Positions 23,266 through 35,438 are shown, numbered from the stretch's first letter. The stretch is 64,000 bases of DNA from Vespula vulgaris (GCF_905475345.1 NC_066596.1:5209001-5273000), one strand, 5' to 3'. Notes: generated by a model from the letters alone, not told the origin. Translations and numbers: made by a program.

Positions 23266-25039
23266 GAAAGAAATAATGTTTGCTATCCACTTTCCATTCG
23301 AGTATTCTCAATTTTTATTGAGTAGTTACCTACCTCAAAGGAAGCTTTGACATCGATGTCGTTTGAAATCAAAGCTCGTTTAAAATAGAAACACAACTTT
23401 GGCATCTTAACCAATAATAAAAGTTCCGACTCGTAGTAATTACTTTATCGATGGATAAGATAGGATAGCTAGCGATTTATCTCAATTTCTTCCTTTATAT
23501 CCCCGAGGTACGTCTCTCCTCTTCTCCTCTACTAGTTATTTCTTTCGAGCTGTCTTGGGAGTTTAGGTATTTATAGAGATGTTATATAGGAAGACATAAG
23601 TCCGACTCACGGGGTCGGATGCACGATAGTTACGATCACAGAGAAAAAGTAACCACCTTGGAAATAATTCCAAATCGAAATTGTTGATTATTAATGGCAA
23701 CTGCTAACGATTATAATTTCATTATATTACAAAATATTTTTCATTTGTTTAAAAAGATAATCTAAATTAGATGTCCGATCAGTGAACAAAATCTTGTTAA
23801 TGAATTTACGAGTCAGTTCTGTCAATTCTATAGAAATAATAGCAGTATTATAACATAAAAGTCGATAGAAGAAGTCTATTTTGAGTTTTATGAAGAGACA
23901 TAAGAGGCGTGAGCATGAAAATCCGAAGAAGAAAGTATCGGTTATTACCTCGGCTTGGTAGAGAGACTCCACTCGATGTCCTCCGTGTCTTGGTTGGACG
24001 GCGTAATAACTTATCAGATCAATTACAGTTATTACTTTATTCCGGCTCGACGCTTTGGAACTTTATACCGTGCTGACTGAGCTCGTTATTCTTGCAATTT
24101 TGCGGCACGAGCGAAAAGCGTCGGTGCGTAGAGCCGAGACTTGTTTTACCTGAGATTGAGAAAAAAATTCTAAGAGAAAATGAGGAAAAGAGAGAGAAAG
24201 TAAGTAGATAAATAGATACATATTTATTGACATTTATATCGATCAAAATTGGTTCATACATTCGGTAAAAAGGATAAGAATGAAAATTACGAATATGAGA
24301 AATTTACGAATACGATTAAACGATAAATTAAGATTCATATTGATCATTGGAGTGAGCAGACAGTGTGTTTAAGAAAAAAAAAAAGATCATTTTCCTAGAT
24401 TCTTCTAATAATTAAAGTGTGGTATAAGGGTGAGTTAACAGAACGGACGACACTTGAATGAAACGACTATCCATGGAGGACTCGATGAGTCCTTTTATAA
24501 CGTAGTTGAAGGTAAGTACTTGGCAAACGGTCCACTTCTTGATCCCTCTAGGATCATCCATGATGGAAGAGTGCGTTGACGCAACTACATCCTTCCTTTA
24601 CATTCAATCACTTCTATATTCCTTATTATTATTTCTTTTTCCGATAGAAAGTTAATCGTGTTTTTCTGATCCTAAAATCACAGGGATTATATTTGATAGG
24701 ATTAAATATTCGTACTATTCGATTTTTATTCGCATAGGTATATCTGCAGACATTGACGAATATAGTTCAGAAATGTAGGAAAAGCATTTTAGATCAACGT
24801 TTCCTATATTCGGAATGTTTTAAACTCATTTAAACTCGAAGCCAGCGTAGATCAACAGAGTCGGTATACACGTTAATTGCAAAGTTTCTAATTAGCTTTG
24901 AGCCGTCAAAATCCATGCGACCGTGTACTGAATTTCGAAGGCAATCTCTCGAAGAATGCAACAACGAATAGGTACACGTTTTGTTCGTGCGAACTCTGGC
25001 TCTACAAGACCTTCCTAAAGTCCAATTGATTTTACTTAG
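23264..25039. other. Non-coding spacer with a donor-like site
   Basis: No gene recognised. A consensus donor GAAG|GTAAGTAC occurs on the plus strand with the intron from 24511. The frame leading to it is open for about 23 codons after a weak acceptor-like AG near 24440. This is not enough to call an exon. Confidence 0.45.
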
Positions 25040-25077
25040 TCTCTCTCTCTCTCTTTCTTTCTCTCTCTCTCTCCTTT
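25040..25077. repeat. (CT)n microsatellite
   Basis: CT array with one CTTTCTTT interruption. Confidence 0.9.
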
Positions 25078-27306
25078 CTAATTAATCAGTCTGATAATTA
25101 GTGTTTGAAAATTATATTAACGTCGACAAGCGATTTTGATTACAAGCAAAATACTACAACACCTTTTTAGAACGTTGAAAAAGAAAAAGGAAAAAAAATT
25201 GGCACACATTTATTTCTATTTATCTTTTAATTTACATATAATTTTGACATATAACTGACATTCAGGAAATTCTTTGTATCGTTAAAACACACACATAAAC
25301 GCACCCACGCACATATATATAATAATTTATTAATATTCGTGCAGGAGCGAGCGAAGGAAAATACATTCGTTTGTCACGAAGTATAAGGTATGGTTTACGT
25401 AGCATGACTCTCGTGGCTAAGATCGTTTAATTTGCTAGCTAAACCATTTAATTCGACACTAAGCTGTGGTTAAACGTGACTCAAGCAAGGAGATATCCTC
25501 TCGTAATCGGAGTCAAATCCATGGACGGTAGATTGTTATTGGGTCAGAAAGGTGTTGAAGTAACGTTACATGAGCATAGCGTAAAAAATGAAGGAGCCAA
25601 AATGGTTTTGGGTTCGTCGAGATGAGCTTAATCTCAAAGATGTCTGGCACGATTCCCGGAATAGAAGTTTATTGCATCGTAAGATAGTGATACGGTTTGC
25701 GTGACTAGAAGCTAAGCAAAGCCGTTACACTCTTCCACGGAATGAGTTTTCGGAGGATCGCCACTTAAAAATTTTGGAGAGTTATAGTTGATACTAAATT
25801 AGCATGTCATCGTATTTTCGGAATGACGTCGATAAGATGCTAAAATGTTTTTCGATCGATCTTTCTTCGTTAAGTTTCTCAGGAGATATAGAATTTAATG
25901 CGTCAGACTTTTTCTTTTGTATCGTATTAAATAAACAGGACCATCACATCTTCTGACTCACTCGTTCTCTTCTCTTGCAGATTTGCGGATGTTGCAATTA
26001 CGTCTTAATACAATAATGGCTTTTTAAGAGGCCACAATACGTGTGGCTCCTTAATGTATAGTCTTCGTAATATTTCTCGGTCAATTTCAGTACACTTGTT
26101 GTAAGAAATGTTTCTTCGTAGTTCAACGCTCTCTAAAACTTTCAACTTCTTTGTCTTTGTTGAGGATTTCAAGCATTTCCTTCGTTAATTTATTACCATG
26201 GTAAAACTTACTCAAAGCGTTTAGTATACCCAACGGAGAGAGTTGTTTAAGTGAATAGTTCCAGATCACGCTCAATCGATCCTATCCAGAAGCCCCTTGA
26301 GAATAGTTTGGAGAATGGACCATATGGTACTTTGAAATCAACGCGAAAAGAAGCATCACCGAGCTATGTATTTCTCTTGAAGAAAAATCTTGAAGAACGA
26401 ATCTCTCGCAGAAGAACCTTCGAAAAAGACAATTTCATGTCATTGTACAATATTCGTATTAAATCGTTATTCGTGTTCGTTTACAATATTCGTGCTCGTA
26501 TTATTTTCTTTTCATTGTTATAATAACAAGAAAGGGATTATCATTAGAACATTTACGTATTTCGTTTGTCGGCTTTGGCTTCGAAACTATTTGGATCATA
26601 TATCTCCCTATCGGTCGAAGCTATGTCGCTTTACAGATCCGGATGATGCCGAGAACGAGGGTGCTACTATGGATTACGGCTAACCAGGAAGGATAGGAGG
26701 GGGTAGAGAGAAAGGGTGGCTCGAGGGTAGGAGAACGAACATTCTGCTGGTGCACGGTGTCAGATTTAGCATACAATCCGGCATTATCGGGCATGGTCAG
26801 GCAGTAATTAATGATTGTTCGTGGCCGAGCGGTAATCGGTCATCGATGGTCGCTCATAATCAGGTTGCTAGCCGTGTGATGTTACATCGCATCTTCGTCA
26901 TTTAAGAATTATGAAATTCTTAACATATACTTATTTATTTCGATAGAAATTTTATGCATCTTGTCCGACGAGTTCTATTTAATTAATTTCATTACTTTAA
27001 TATAACTTAAGAGCAAAAAAAAAGAAAACAAAAGTAAAGAGAAAAAGAAACGACGAAAGATTACAACGTAGATTAATATTCTAATACTCTTTTTATTTTC
27101 TTTCGTTCTCTTTTGAAAGTGTCTCGCGTTTGTAAATGTTTTTACAAATATTTGCAAAGTTGTTAGTTTTTTCTTCTATACATTAACGATAAAGAAAGAC
27201 AATAAAGAATAGAAGCGTCGAAGAAGAAAGTCATCTCAATTTAAGCGTTCAAAGGTAAAATCTGTTTCTTCGATAGTATTCACGTTTTAGTTGGGATTCA
27301 AAGCTT
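25078..27306. other. Non-coding spacer with an isolated strong splice acceptor
   Basis: At 25952-25980 a CTGAC branch-like motif is followed by a pyrimidine tract and CAG, one of the best acceptor contexts in the window. The sequence after it (from 25981) meets stops within 10-14 codons in all frames, so it could at most be a terminal or non-coding exon. A GC-richer stretch at about 26630-26885 includes TAATTAATGA, a homeodomain-type core. No protein is recognisable. Confidence 0.4.
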
Positions 27307-27335
27307 CTTTCTCTGTCTCTCTTTCTCTCTCTCTT

Positions 27336-27391
<56 letters not shown>
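27307..27391. repeat. CT array followed by a (CTAT)n array
   Basis: CT-rich to about 27348, then about 11 CTAT tetranucleotides to 27391. Confidence 0.94.
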
Positions 27392-27392
<1 letters not shown>

Positions 27393-28298
27393 CTCTTTCT
27401 CAGCGAATGTTTTACTTCTATAGCCTCGAGATGCAAGACAGAAAGAGGAGACACGGCAGTAGTAGTATAGTAGCATCAGCAACATCGGCAAGGGCGCGTA
27501 GAAGCTATTACCCCCGGTGAAAACTTACTTTTCTCGGGGAAATTACTTTCACGAAGTAGGTATCTTATTTCGAGAGAAGCGCGAAAGGATCTAAGCAAGG
27601 CCGCAGTTTTCGTATGAACAACGGGTGTTCTCGTCAAAAAGCGGACACCTCATTTTATACATGAGATAAAAATTTTCTAAAATTTCTAGTATCGACCTTA
27701 TTCACTTTATCCTAAACTGCTATATTCAATTGCTATATTCACAATATCAATGGAACGTATTAAAGAAAATCAACTGACACAGTATACGTGATTCCAAGTC
27801 TAAAGGTATCATCGATAAATCAACTTGATGATTATCATATCGAAGCATTGAACGAATTTTTTATTACAAAATAATCTCCTTAAAGAGATTGAAATTGTTT
27901 CGATAACGAAGAAGAAAAAAAAACGAACGAACAAACGAAAGGAGAAGAAAAAATATTAGATTTATGTAAGTAAGATCCGTTGATTTTACCTAGGTATTCT
28001 TTAAAAGGTTATCAAGTAATCGCACAAGAACAAGTTTTCAACCTACACCGACAGCTAGAAAGTTCTTGTCGAACAAGTTGGCCAAACCAAGTCGTGTCTA
28101 CGTTCGTACAATATCGACCGAACGACGAGCCAAGTTGGTGAGAAGCTAAGACGTTGAGGACGGCAACAGAAAAGGCAAGAGTAAGCGAAAGGAAAGAAAG
28201 AGTCACTTAGCGAGAGGGCAAGGGAGAGCCGCGTGTCTCGAGATCTCAAAGAGACAAGAACAGGGGCACTTCCGCGAAGTCGTGCCACGCGACGTCCT
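27392..28298. other. Non-coding spacer
   Basis: No gene recognised. A moderately GC-rich stretch follows the CTAT array (about 27430-27640), then AT-rich sequence. Minus-strand frames at 28012-28288 are overlapping chance frames in Arg/Ser-rich sequence. Confidence 0.5.
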
Positions 28299-28518
28299 AT
28301 CTCTTTTTCTTTTTTCTTTTTCTTTCTTTCTCTCTCTCTCTCTCTTTCTTTCTCTTTCTTTCTTCCTTTCTCTTTCTCTTTTTTTTCCTTCAGAGTTAGC
28401 GTTTCTTTTTCGGTTCGCCTTGGCTCGCGTTAATTCGTTCTTCTCGTTCTTCACACGCGAACTGTTTCTCTCTCTCTTTTTTCTCTTATTTTTTTTTTCT
28501 TTTTATCTTTTCCCTTAA
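28299..28518. repeat. Long pyrimidine-rich region (CT, TTTC, T-rich)
   Basis: On the plus strand, two pyrimidine tracts (28299-28390 and 28466-28518) separated by a CpG-rich 70-bp piece. Overlapping Phe/Ser/Leu frames are repeat-derived. Confidence 0.85.
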
Positions 28519-29566
28519 CTTTAAGACGACGTACGAACTTTGACACACGCATATAAACACACACACGCACAAAGTTTTGCCATTTTTATTTGAAACTTTT
28601 ATTTGTCCTGGTTAGATGAAAGTAAATGTTGCTTCCCCTTTGAAACATTTGATGCAATGCGGACTAATCCAATACCTTTGTCGGATAACTCAGCAGTCTT
28701 TCTAATATTCTTTTTGTTTTTAAATCCTTTTTCCCCTTTCATGAAATTTAATCTTTTGTGATAAAGTGATGATGTAATATAGATATATATGTATAACGTA
28801 TAATATTAAATATACCGTAAGAACTTTACAAGAGATCATTACAATGTCTATCATTAAATTGATTCAAGGATATCTCAAAAGAAATTCCTATTACATTAAT
28901 GCAATACTATATCACTACTTTTCTTTCATACTTTTGTTCTCGAATTTCCTTTGTGTCGCCTTATACCCTGTCGCGTGACACGAAACTCGAGAAAGCGATC
29001 TATCCAGCCAAGTCTCATCCCTCTTGTTTCTCTCTTGTCTTCCACCACGTTTCCACCCTTTCAACTCTCTACGACTGCGTCGTTTTTCTCAAGCATCTCG
29101 TGCGGTCGCACCTCGGACTCGACGTTAAATCACTGGGCTGGTAATCTTTATAGCTCGACGTGTAAGAGGGCAAATGACCTCGTCGTCGCTATTCCAACAC
29201 ACTTCCTCTCTCTTTCTCTCCTTCTCCCTCTTTCTTTCTCCCTCGGATGAAATAAACAGGAAAGCGAGAGACGTTGAAAAGATGGGATGGAAGGTGCGCG
29301 CGAACGCGATGGCGCAGCCAGCCAAGGGAAACGTCAGCCAACGCTGGGAATAAAGCATTTCTGTGGGTAAGGGGACGATGAGGAAGGGTAGGCGGGGGGT
29401 GGGTATAATTTTCGCTCCTTCTGCACTCGTATTTCGCAGAAACAATGCACCCTGGGAACCGCAATCCTGGGTGCAACCGACCCAGAAAACACGACTGGGA
29501 TTGTTGTACTACGATAGCTCGGTGTCCCCTACCTTAACAATCCTCTTTCTCCGCCATTCGTCCATT

Positions 29567-29614
29567 CGAACGACCGACCGACAGACCGACAGACCGATCG
29601 ACCGACCGTCTCTA

Positions 29615-29645
<31 letters not shown>

Positions 29646-29680
29646 CCGTCTGTCCGTCCGTCTGTCTGTCTGTTTATCTA
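29567..29680. repeat. Complementary GACC/GACA and GTCT/GTCC arrays in inverted order
   Basis: The left part (about 29567-29607) is made of GACC and GACA tetramers. The right part (about 29615-29672) is made of GTCT and GTCC tetramers, i.e. the complement of the left units. A transcript from either strand could fold into a long imperfect stem. The overlapping Arg/Pro/Cys/Leu frame is an artefact. Confidence 0.9.
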
Positions 29681-31140
29681 TAGTCTGTCTATTTAGATAT
29701 CTTGTGTCTTTCTCTATAGTACATAGATAGCACTACGCATCCTTCCTATGTGTCTGTCTATGATTACGTAGAAATCCCCCAGGGTAAAAAAAAGAAGACC
29801 GTCTAAAGGCATGGATAATAGAGGCTCAAGGGATTTTCGGAAGTTATTCAGATGGTTTTCTCTCCTGATTTTCGAGCGTTCTTTCAAGGGTGCAATTTGT
29901 TTCGGTCAGTTGTGGTATTTTTAATAAACATATGCATATCATATACGAATAGGAAAATTATTGATTTGTACAAGTGCTTATCGCAAATTCATTTTAATTT
30001 CATTTAAAAAATTGCCACCTTTCGATTTTTCATTTTACAATGCAATATATTCCTCTTTGTTGATGGTAAAAAAAAATAGCTTGCTCTTCGTTCTGGTTTT
30101 GTATAATCTGAAAAGAAGGGATAGGTAACGGAGAAAGGTAGCGCAACGGAAAACGAAACGCATTTCCGCGTTTTCTTCCGCGACGAATATGTGCTTTCGA
30201 CGCTTTCGTTCAAAGGGTCGACATTTATTGCTTCCGCCTTACGTTTCTACATTGCCTTTAAGTAAATTGACAAGCCTGTCTAGCCTTGGAAATGCGTACA
30301 CCTGCAAGCGCACGCGCACTCGCGATATTCTTTAGTAACGTCTCTCTCAACCTCCCTCCTATTTTCTCTGCTATCGACTCACCCCTTGGTTGATTTTTTT
30401 CTTTTTTTTTTCCTTCCTTCCTTTTTTTTTATACCTTGCGTATCGACGACGATCCGACGGGCTTTGTCGAACGTGAAACTCATTCTCGATGCGTAACGGC
30501 TTAAATAAATAACGAAGTCTGGCTAACGGAGAGTAGCAAATTCAGTGGGACGTCTTGTTGATTGTTACGTCGTTTGCCATGTCGGATGAAACGTTACGGA
30601 ATTGAGGAAAATTTCATTGGTACACTTCAGAGTAGGAAAATCAATATTTACCAGTTTATTGTTAGCATGAATATTTATATAATACGAGAACCCCATAAAC
30701 GGAAACGCATTTGCCTTTGAAGATTTCTTTAAATTATTAATTCGCATACTACGATCAAAGTGTTTACTCGCAAATAATAATAAGCTTTACGCAAAATAAT
30801 ATTATAAGTTGATTATTTATAGTAAAAGTTTTAATATCCGATGTTTGATTTTCGTTGGTTTCCATAGATTCTAATTATTACGTTCACGTTGGAATCTTCC
30901 TCGGGGACTCGTACTTTATCGAATCTTTTTGCTTTTCCTATTTATTTAGTTTTCACTTTCCTTTTATAAAACAGGATGGACTAGGTCCCTTCCGAGTTAT
31001 TCTATGTGCCCGTACTAAATCAATAAGTTTTTTATCAATACCTTTCGCTCTTATTTTCTTTTATATACGTTCGCAATCCGATTGTCCTCTTCCTTATCCC
31101 GACCATTTTTCATACCCTCTAGCTGATTTCAATACATTCA
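29681..31140. other. AT-rich non-coding spacer
   Basis: No gene recognised; a T-rich tract lies at about 30396-30430. Open frames are short or hydrophobic by AT bias. Confidence 0.55.
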
Positions 31141-31152
31141 CTCTTTCTTTTT

Positions 31153-31163
31153 ATCTCTCTCTC

Positions 31164-31198
<35 letters not shown>

Positions 31199-31201
31199 TT
31201 C
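31153..31201. repeat. (CT)n microsatellite
   Basis: CT array with one G substitution. Confidence 0.93.
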
Positions 31202-31465
31202 CATTCTCTTTTCACGTCGGTTAAGTTCCTTATAAAAATAGCCAAACAGAGAACAGAAACGCTTTTCACATTTCCAGTAGTTCGAGACTTTAAGACGAAA
31301 AGACGGTTATGACAAACAGCCAGCTAATTTTCTAAGAACGAAACGAAAGCAAAAGGTATGAGAAAGGATGAATGCAGCAACCATTTCAGTTGTTAGAAGC
31401 CGCTTTTTCGGTATGTTAATGTCGTAGCGGGGGTTGTAGATGGTGGTGGTTGGGGGGCAGAAGAA

Positions 31466-31500
31466 GGGTTGGATGGGGGTTTGGCCGGGGAACCGAGGGG
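31466..31500 (+). other. G-quadruplex motif
   Basis: Four G runs of 3, 5, 4 and 4 on the plus strand, separated by loops of 6, 7 and 6 bases, match the canonical four-run pattern with loops of seven or fewer. Two more G-rich segments lie just upstream (about 31430-31457). Folding is expected from the pattern; function is unknown. Confidence 0.8.
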
Positions 31501-31798
31501 CATCGAATTTGCAACAAAAGGCAATTTCCACGGACTTCCAGCAGCTTTTGTCTTTCGCTCGGATAGATATGCCTTTATGCTGAGGCGTATATACATCTTT
31601 CTCTTTCTTTATTCTCCCACCCCGATTGCCAAAGTTCCAGTTCCCAGGCTCAACCCAGAATTTCCCATCCTCCCTCCTACCTGTACTACCACTTTCTATT
31701 CTTGTTTTCTCACTGAGAGACGCAGACAAATTTCCAAGCTGGATATATACCCGCGTAAAAAGCGTAGACTTACATATACAAAAAGGAACTAGGCTAAG

Positions 31799-31829
31799 GA
31801 GAGAAAGAGAAAGAGAAAGAGAAAGAGAA
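31799..31829. repeat. (GAGAAA)n hexamer array
   Basis: About five GAGAAA units on the plus strand. Confidence 0.85.
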
Positions 31830-32232
31830 GACTATGGCAGATAGACGAGCGTGGGTTGTATTTTATTGCCGCTTCCATAAGATAAATATATGTGCAAGCA
31901 CTTACTAGGAGTCATCTGCTCAACCATAAAAACGATAAATAAGCGCTATTGGCTGATCGATCGATGTCAAAACGTACATATGGTACATCGTGGTGACGCA
32001 AATGTGGCAAATCGTTTTTCTAGGAGTCAACAAGCGTAAATCTGTATTTCCCATTGACTTTTTCATCTCTTCTTCTTCTTTTCCTTTTATTTCCATCTCT
32101 TATTTAATTAGAGAAAACTTTATAAATTGTTTTGACTAATTGGAAAGTCATAATAATTACCATAGAATTCCACATTAGAACTTTGTTACAGGTTAAATCT
32201 ACAAATCTAATTAAATGATCGTATGCTTTCAG

Positions 32233-32300
32233 GGCAAGCCCTTCGTCAAGGATAATGTCGCAATAAAACTGAATAGGTTGAAACGCGTTAGCTGTTAGCT
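32233..32300 (+). other. Candidate 68-nt cassette or terminal exon
   Basis: Preceded by an acceptor (CTAAT branch-like motif 20-30 bases upstream, then GCTTTCAG ending at 32232) and followed by a donor GTAAGTAAG from 32301. One frame is open from the first base for 21 codons (Gly-Lys-Pro-Phe-Val-Lys-Asp... ending Arg-Val-Ser-Cys) before TAG at 32296-32298; the other two frames stop within 12 codons. This would suit a C-terminal tail or a stop-containing alternative exon. No family is recognised, and both signals could occur by chance in 64 kb. Confidence 0.18.
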
Positions 32301-32389
32301 GTAAGTAAGATATATTTTCAGCTGTTTATCTCTTAGCTTTTTACCTTTCTTTTCTTTTTCTTTTGTTTTCCTTTCCTTTCCTTTTTTAT

Positions 32390-32415
32390 TATTCTTATCA
32401 TTTTTGATAAGAATA
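32390..32415. repeat. Small hairpin, 11-bp arms
   Basis: TATTCTTATCA, four T, then the exact reverse complement. It directly follows a T/C-rich tract (32347-32388). Confidence 0.9.
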
Positions 32416-32598
32416 GATTGTTGACTCGATGAATTCAACATTTATCAGATTGTTCTTCTTTTTTTTCTTCCTTCTTTCCTAGAAAATTTGTCCCTTATTT
32501 TCTTCGTTTCCACATACAAATTTTTCGATTATCCTCCAACTCTCCGCATGTCTCGTTGAATTCGCTGTTTGCTTTAGACATCCTTATTTTGGTCCTCG

Positions 32599-32600
32599 CA

Positions 32601-32631
<31 letters not shown>

Positions 32632-32637
32632 TTCTGT
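32599..32637. repeat. (CT)n microsatellite
   Basis: CT array with CTTT interruptions. Confidence 0.9.
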
Positions 32638-33163
32638 ATATCTATACATACATATTTTTCTTGCCTACCAATTCGCCGTTCCCTTTTCTACGCATCACTT
32701 TCTCGTCATCCTCTCACCTTGCTTCGTATTCTATGAGAAAGTTCTTTTTATCTCTATCTCTCTCGGGCTTGAAAAACCTACCACCCTCGTCACTCTCGAC
32801 GCTTCTATATGGTAGATCCGTCGGTCGGTGGATGGACGGCCGAATAGAGGCGATAGAATAGCTTAGCATAAAAATCTATAAATGGCGAGGCGAAAGGGTC
32901 CGTCCGTCGTTTATAGAAAAATCCGTGGAAAACTTTCCGGTGTCGCGTCGCGTCCATTTTCCCGTGAAAATATACACGTCCGTCGGCCACTTCGGACGTC
33001 GGACGAGGGAGTGAGCGCGCGCGCACTAGCACAAGCACGAGTAACGTCCTCTCATGAATTTCATAAAGTTTCATCCGTCCTGTACATTGGAAGTTTCATG
33101 AGAGGCACGCTAAAATTGGTGCCATTCGCCGTTCACATAAGCTCGTCTCGAAACGAAATCTAA

Positions 33164-33166
<3 letters not shown>

Positions 33167-33206
<40 letters not shown>
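33167..33206. repeat. (TA)n microsatellite
   Basis: About 40 bp of alternating A and T. Confidence 0.95.
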
Positions 33207-33208
<2 letters not shown>

Positions 33209-33407
33209 TTCTATGTATGTTTATATATAATATACATGTAGATATAATATATTATACATATATGATAGTGTATATACTTATATGCTGTTTCGATCATATC
33301 TATAAATCTTGCTAGCCATTCACTTTCTTTCACAATTGACCCTCTTATACCCGGTCCATCTTTGAGAAAAAGGGGTTGTGCTCGAATGATCGATCCAATC
33401 AACTCAC

Positions 33408-33432
33408 CTGAGAGACTTATAATAGAAATTTT
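33408..33432 (-). other. Candidate 25-nt micro-exon (minus strand)
   Basis: On the minus strand a pyrimidine-rich acceptor (CTTTCTCCATTCTCGTTTCAG) ends just before 33432. Twenty-five bases later CAG|GTGAGT, a perfect donor consensus, begins an intron at 33407. Both splice signals are strong and close together, which is the arrangement of a micro-exon. The exon length is not a multiple of three, so inclusion would shift the frame unless it is untranslated. Confidence 0.2.
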
Positions 33433-33548
33433 CTGAAACGAGAATGGAGAAAGCTTTTCCCCTTTTTTCTTTAGGTAGGAATAATGTCCTGTAAAAATCC
33501 CCTGTGGACTAAAACTCCGTTCATCCTAAAAACGATCGAAATACGGGA

Positions 33549-33579
<31 letters not shown>

Positions 33580-33580
33580 C
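33549..33580. repeat. (CT)n microsatellite
   Basis: CT array with a short CTTT end. Confidence 0.92.
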
Positions 33581-35330
33581 TAGCTCTTTCTCTTCCTTGA
33601 ATCATAACGATAACGTGACCTGAAGTAACCCCCTTAACGTTCTTTCTTCCTTTCCAAAGATATAGAAAGCATCGATGGAAGATCCCAATAAAATGAAACG
33701 AAGCTGAAACATCGTTGCTTAACACGATACCTCGTGATTCACAATAACGAGTTCGGTAAAATTGAACGAGAGACTTAAAGATCGTTTACGATCATTCTTA
33801 TCGATAGTTATTGGATTAGATACTTATTTTGGTTTAGCAGTTTATTTAAGAACTCTTAACGAAATATAGCTACATCATTTTTACTGGTTCATCTGAGAAT
33901 ATAAATATGTTAGTTCGTTTTAAAAGCTTTATGATTTCTCTTTCATTTTTTATGATATATTCAGAAAATATTGTTACTCTATAAGTATACTATTTTAAAA
34001 GCAAATTAAAAGACAAAAGAAATGAAAGGAAATTGAAGGAAATTATTTGAACAGAACTTCGGGATATGATTATTTCGAGAGTTGAATAGAATAACGAAAT
34101 ATCAAACTCGACGTCGCTATATAATACTGTAGCTTCATAGAAAATTCATACCTTCCCGTTACAACAATAATGACCCGTCAGCCAAAGTCCGCTCACTGAA
34201 TCATTCATGATGCTGACAGGGGTCAAGTCCGGCGAGTGTTCGTCAGCTGCAGTACGATTACAGTGCATTAGCCCTTCCTTCGTCTTCTATTAGATTCTGG
34301 ATTGTCTCTTATGACCTTCGAATAATGTCCCTCTCAGATAAGAAGTCTAAAACAATTAGAAATATAATGATGAATTAATTACAAGGGTGTCGGATTGATA
34401 CTTGAACGAATCGTAAAATTTTATTATCCTCTCTTGAGTAGATGAATCAATTAAAATAATTCGATGGGAGGATTTTATTATTAAACCTCAAACCCATACC
34501 CTTACCCACAGAGCTTATTTTATCGATCTAGGAAAATTTTAATTGACTCTACATATGGAAAATTATGTTTCGTAATAATTCGTCGTGTTCTGTTATATTC
34601 GACGACGAAACGTGAAAACGTTATAGTCGTAAAATAATAAGTCGAAATTGGCCTAGAAATCCTAATAGGATTCGTTTGGTCGTTAGCTTTGATGACGGTT
34701 TTCTGTGGTGACCGCAAATATAGATATCGTGGGAATACTTGACCGACTTTCCTGATCGGCCCTGTTGAACTTATCCGATCTGACGGATGAATGGATGATT
34801 TCTCTTCGACTTGATGTGGTCCGGTCAGCCAATAATATCTTGCGAACCCTCTCGGACATGAGGAATCACCCTGAGGGAATCTTTGGAGATGACCGATGAA
34901 GTGGAAACGACGAGAGATCAATCGAGGGATGAATATAATGAGTGAAAATGTACTTACCACAGAAAAATATAATGTTTCAGTTGTTCGATCTTTTATATTA
35001 ACAAAAGTTCAAGTTATTGTACTTTTAAAAGAAACTGAGTGATTTATTTATACAGTTATACATTATATTGAACATTATGATGTAGCATTATGAACATAGA
35101 CGATTACATTAAAAATCTAATTTTTTAACACCATCTACATTTTCACTTAGTTTAAAAACGAAATTAATTTTTTCGCGTAACTAATGCCAGGTTCATTAAA
35201 TTTGTTATATTTAATTTATATAATGTATATATATTTTTTTAAAGGCTGCTACCTTTCTAAACACCTTGTTCAACAGACTGCTAAGAAAAGTAATTCCAAA
35301 AAGAAACAAAATGAGGATTCTGAATTATCT
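33581..35330. other. AT-rich non-coding spacer with a GC-richer block
   Basis: No gene recognised. The block at about 34160-34290 is GC-richer and contains TGCTGAC and GTCAGC motifs, an arrangement seen in some regulatory elements. A minus-strand frame of 146 codons (34960 to 34520) has no recognisable domain; on the minus strand its start lies just next to a GTG|GTAAGTAC donor-like site near 34955. Confidence 0.4.
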
Positions 35331-35438
35331 ATGAATTTCTCGCTTACGTTCAGTCTCGTTAACGTTATTCTCTTCGTTTTCGTATGCTCAGCTGATTACG
35401 TCTTCGGATTATACGTACATATTTTATCTAGATCATAA
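35331..35438 (+). CDS. Possible secreted micropeptide, 35 residues (unproven)
   Basis: An ATG at 35331 opens a 35-codon frame. It reads like a signal peptide: a short polar start (Met-Asn-Phe-Ser), a hydrophobic core of Val/Ile/Leu/Phe, and a small-residue end Val-Cys-Ser-Ala that would suit signal peptidase. About 15 residues follow (starting Asp-Tyr-Val-Phe-Gly) before TAA at 35436. The frame also continues upstream without a stop, so the start is chosen only because the signal-like sequence begins there. Hydrophobic runs are common in T-rich DNA, so this may be chance. No promoter or family match is visible. Confidence 0.12.
   Translation: MNFSLTFSLVNVILFVFVCSADYVFGLYVHILSRS

Noticed and set aside
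34520..34960. 146-codon minus frame as a gene
   Set aside because: Composition is unremarkable, there is no recognisable motif, and no upstream promoter or acceptor is visible.
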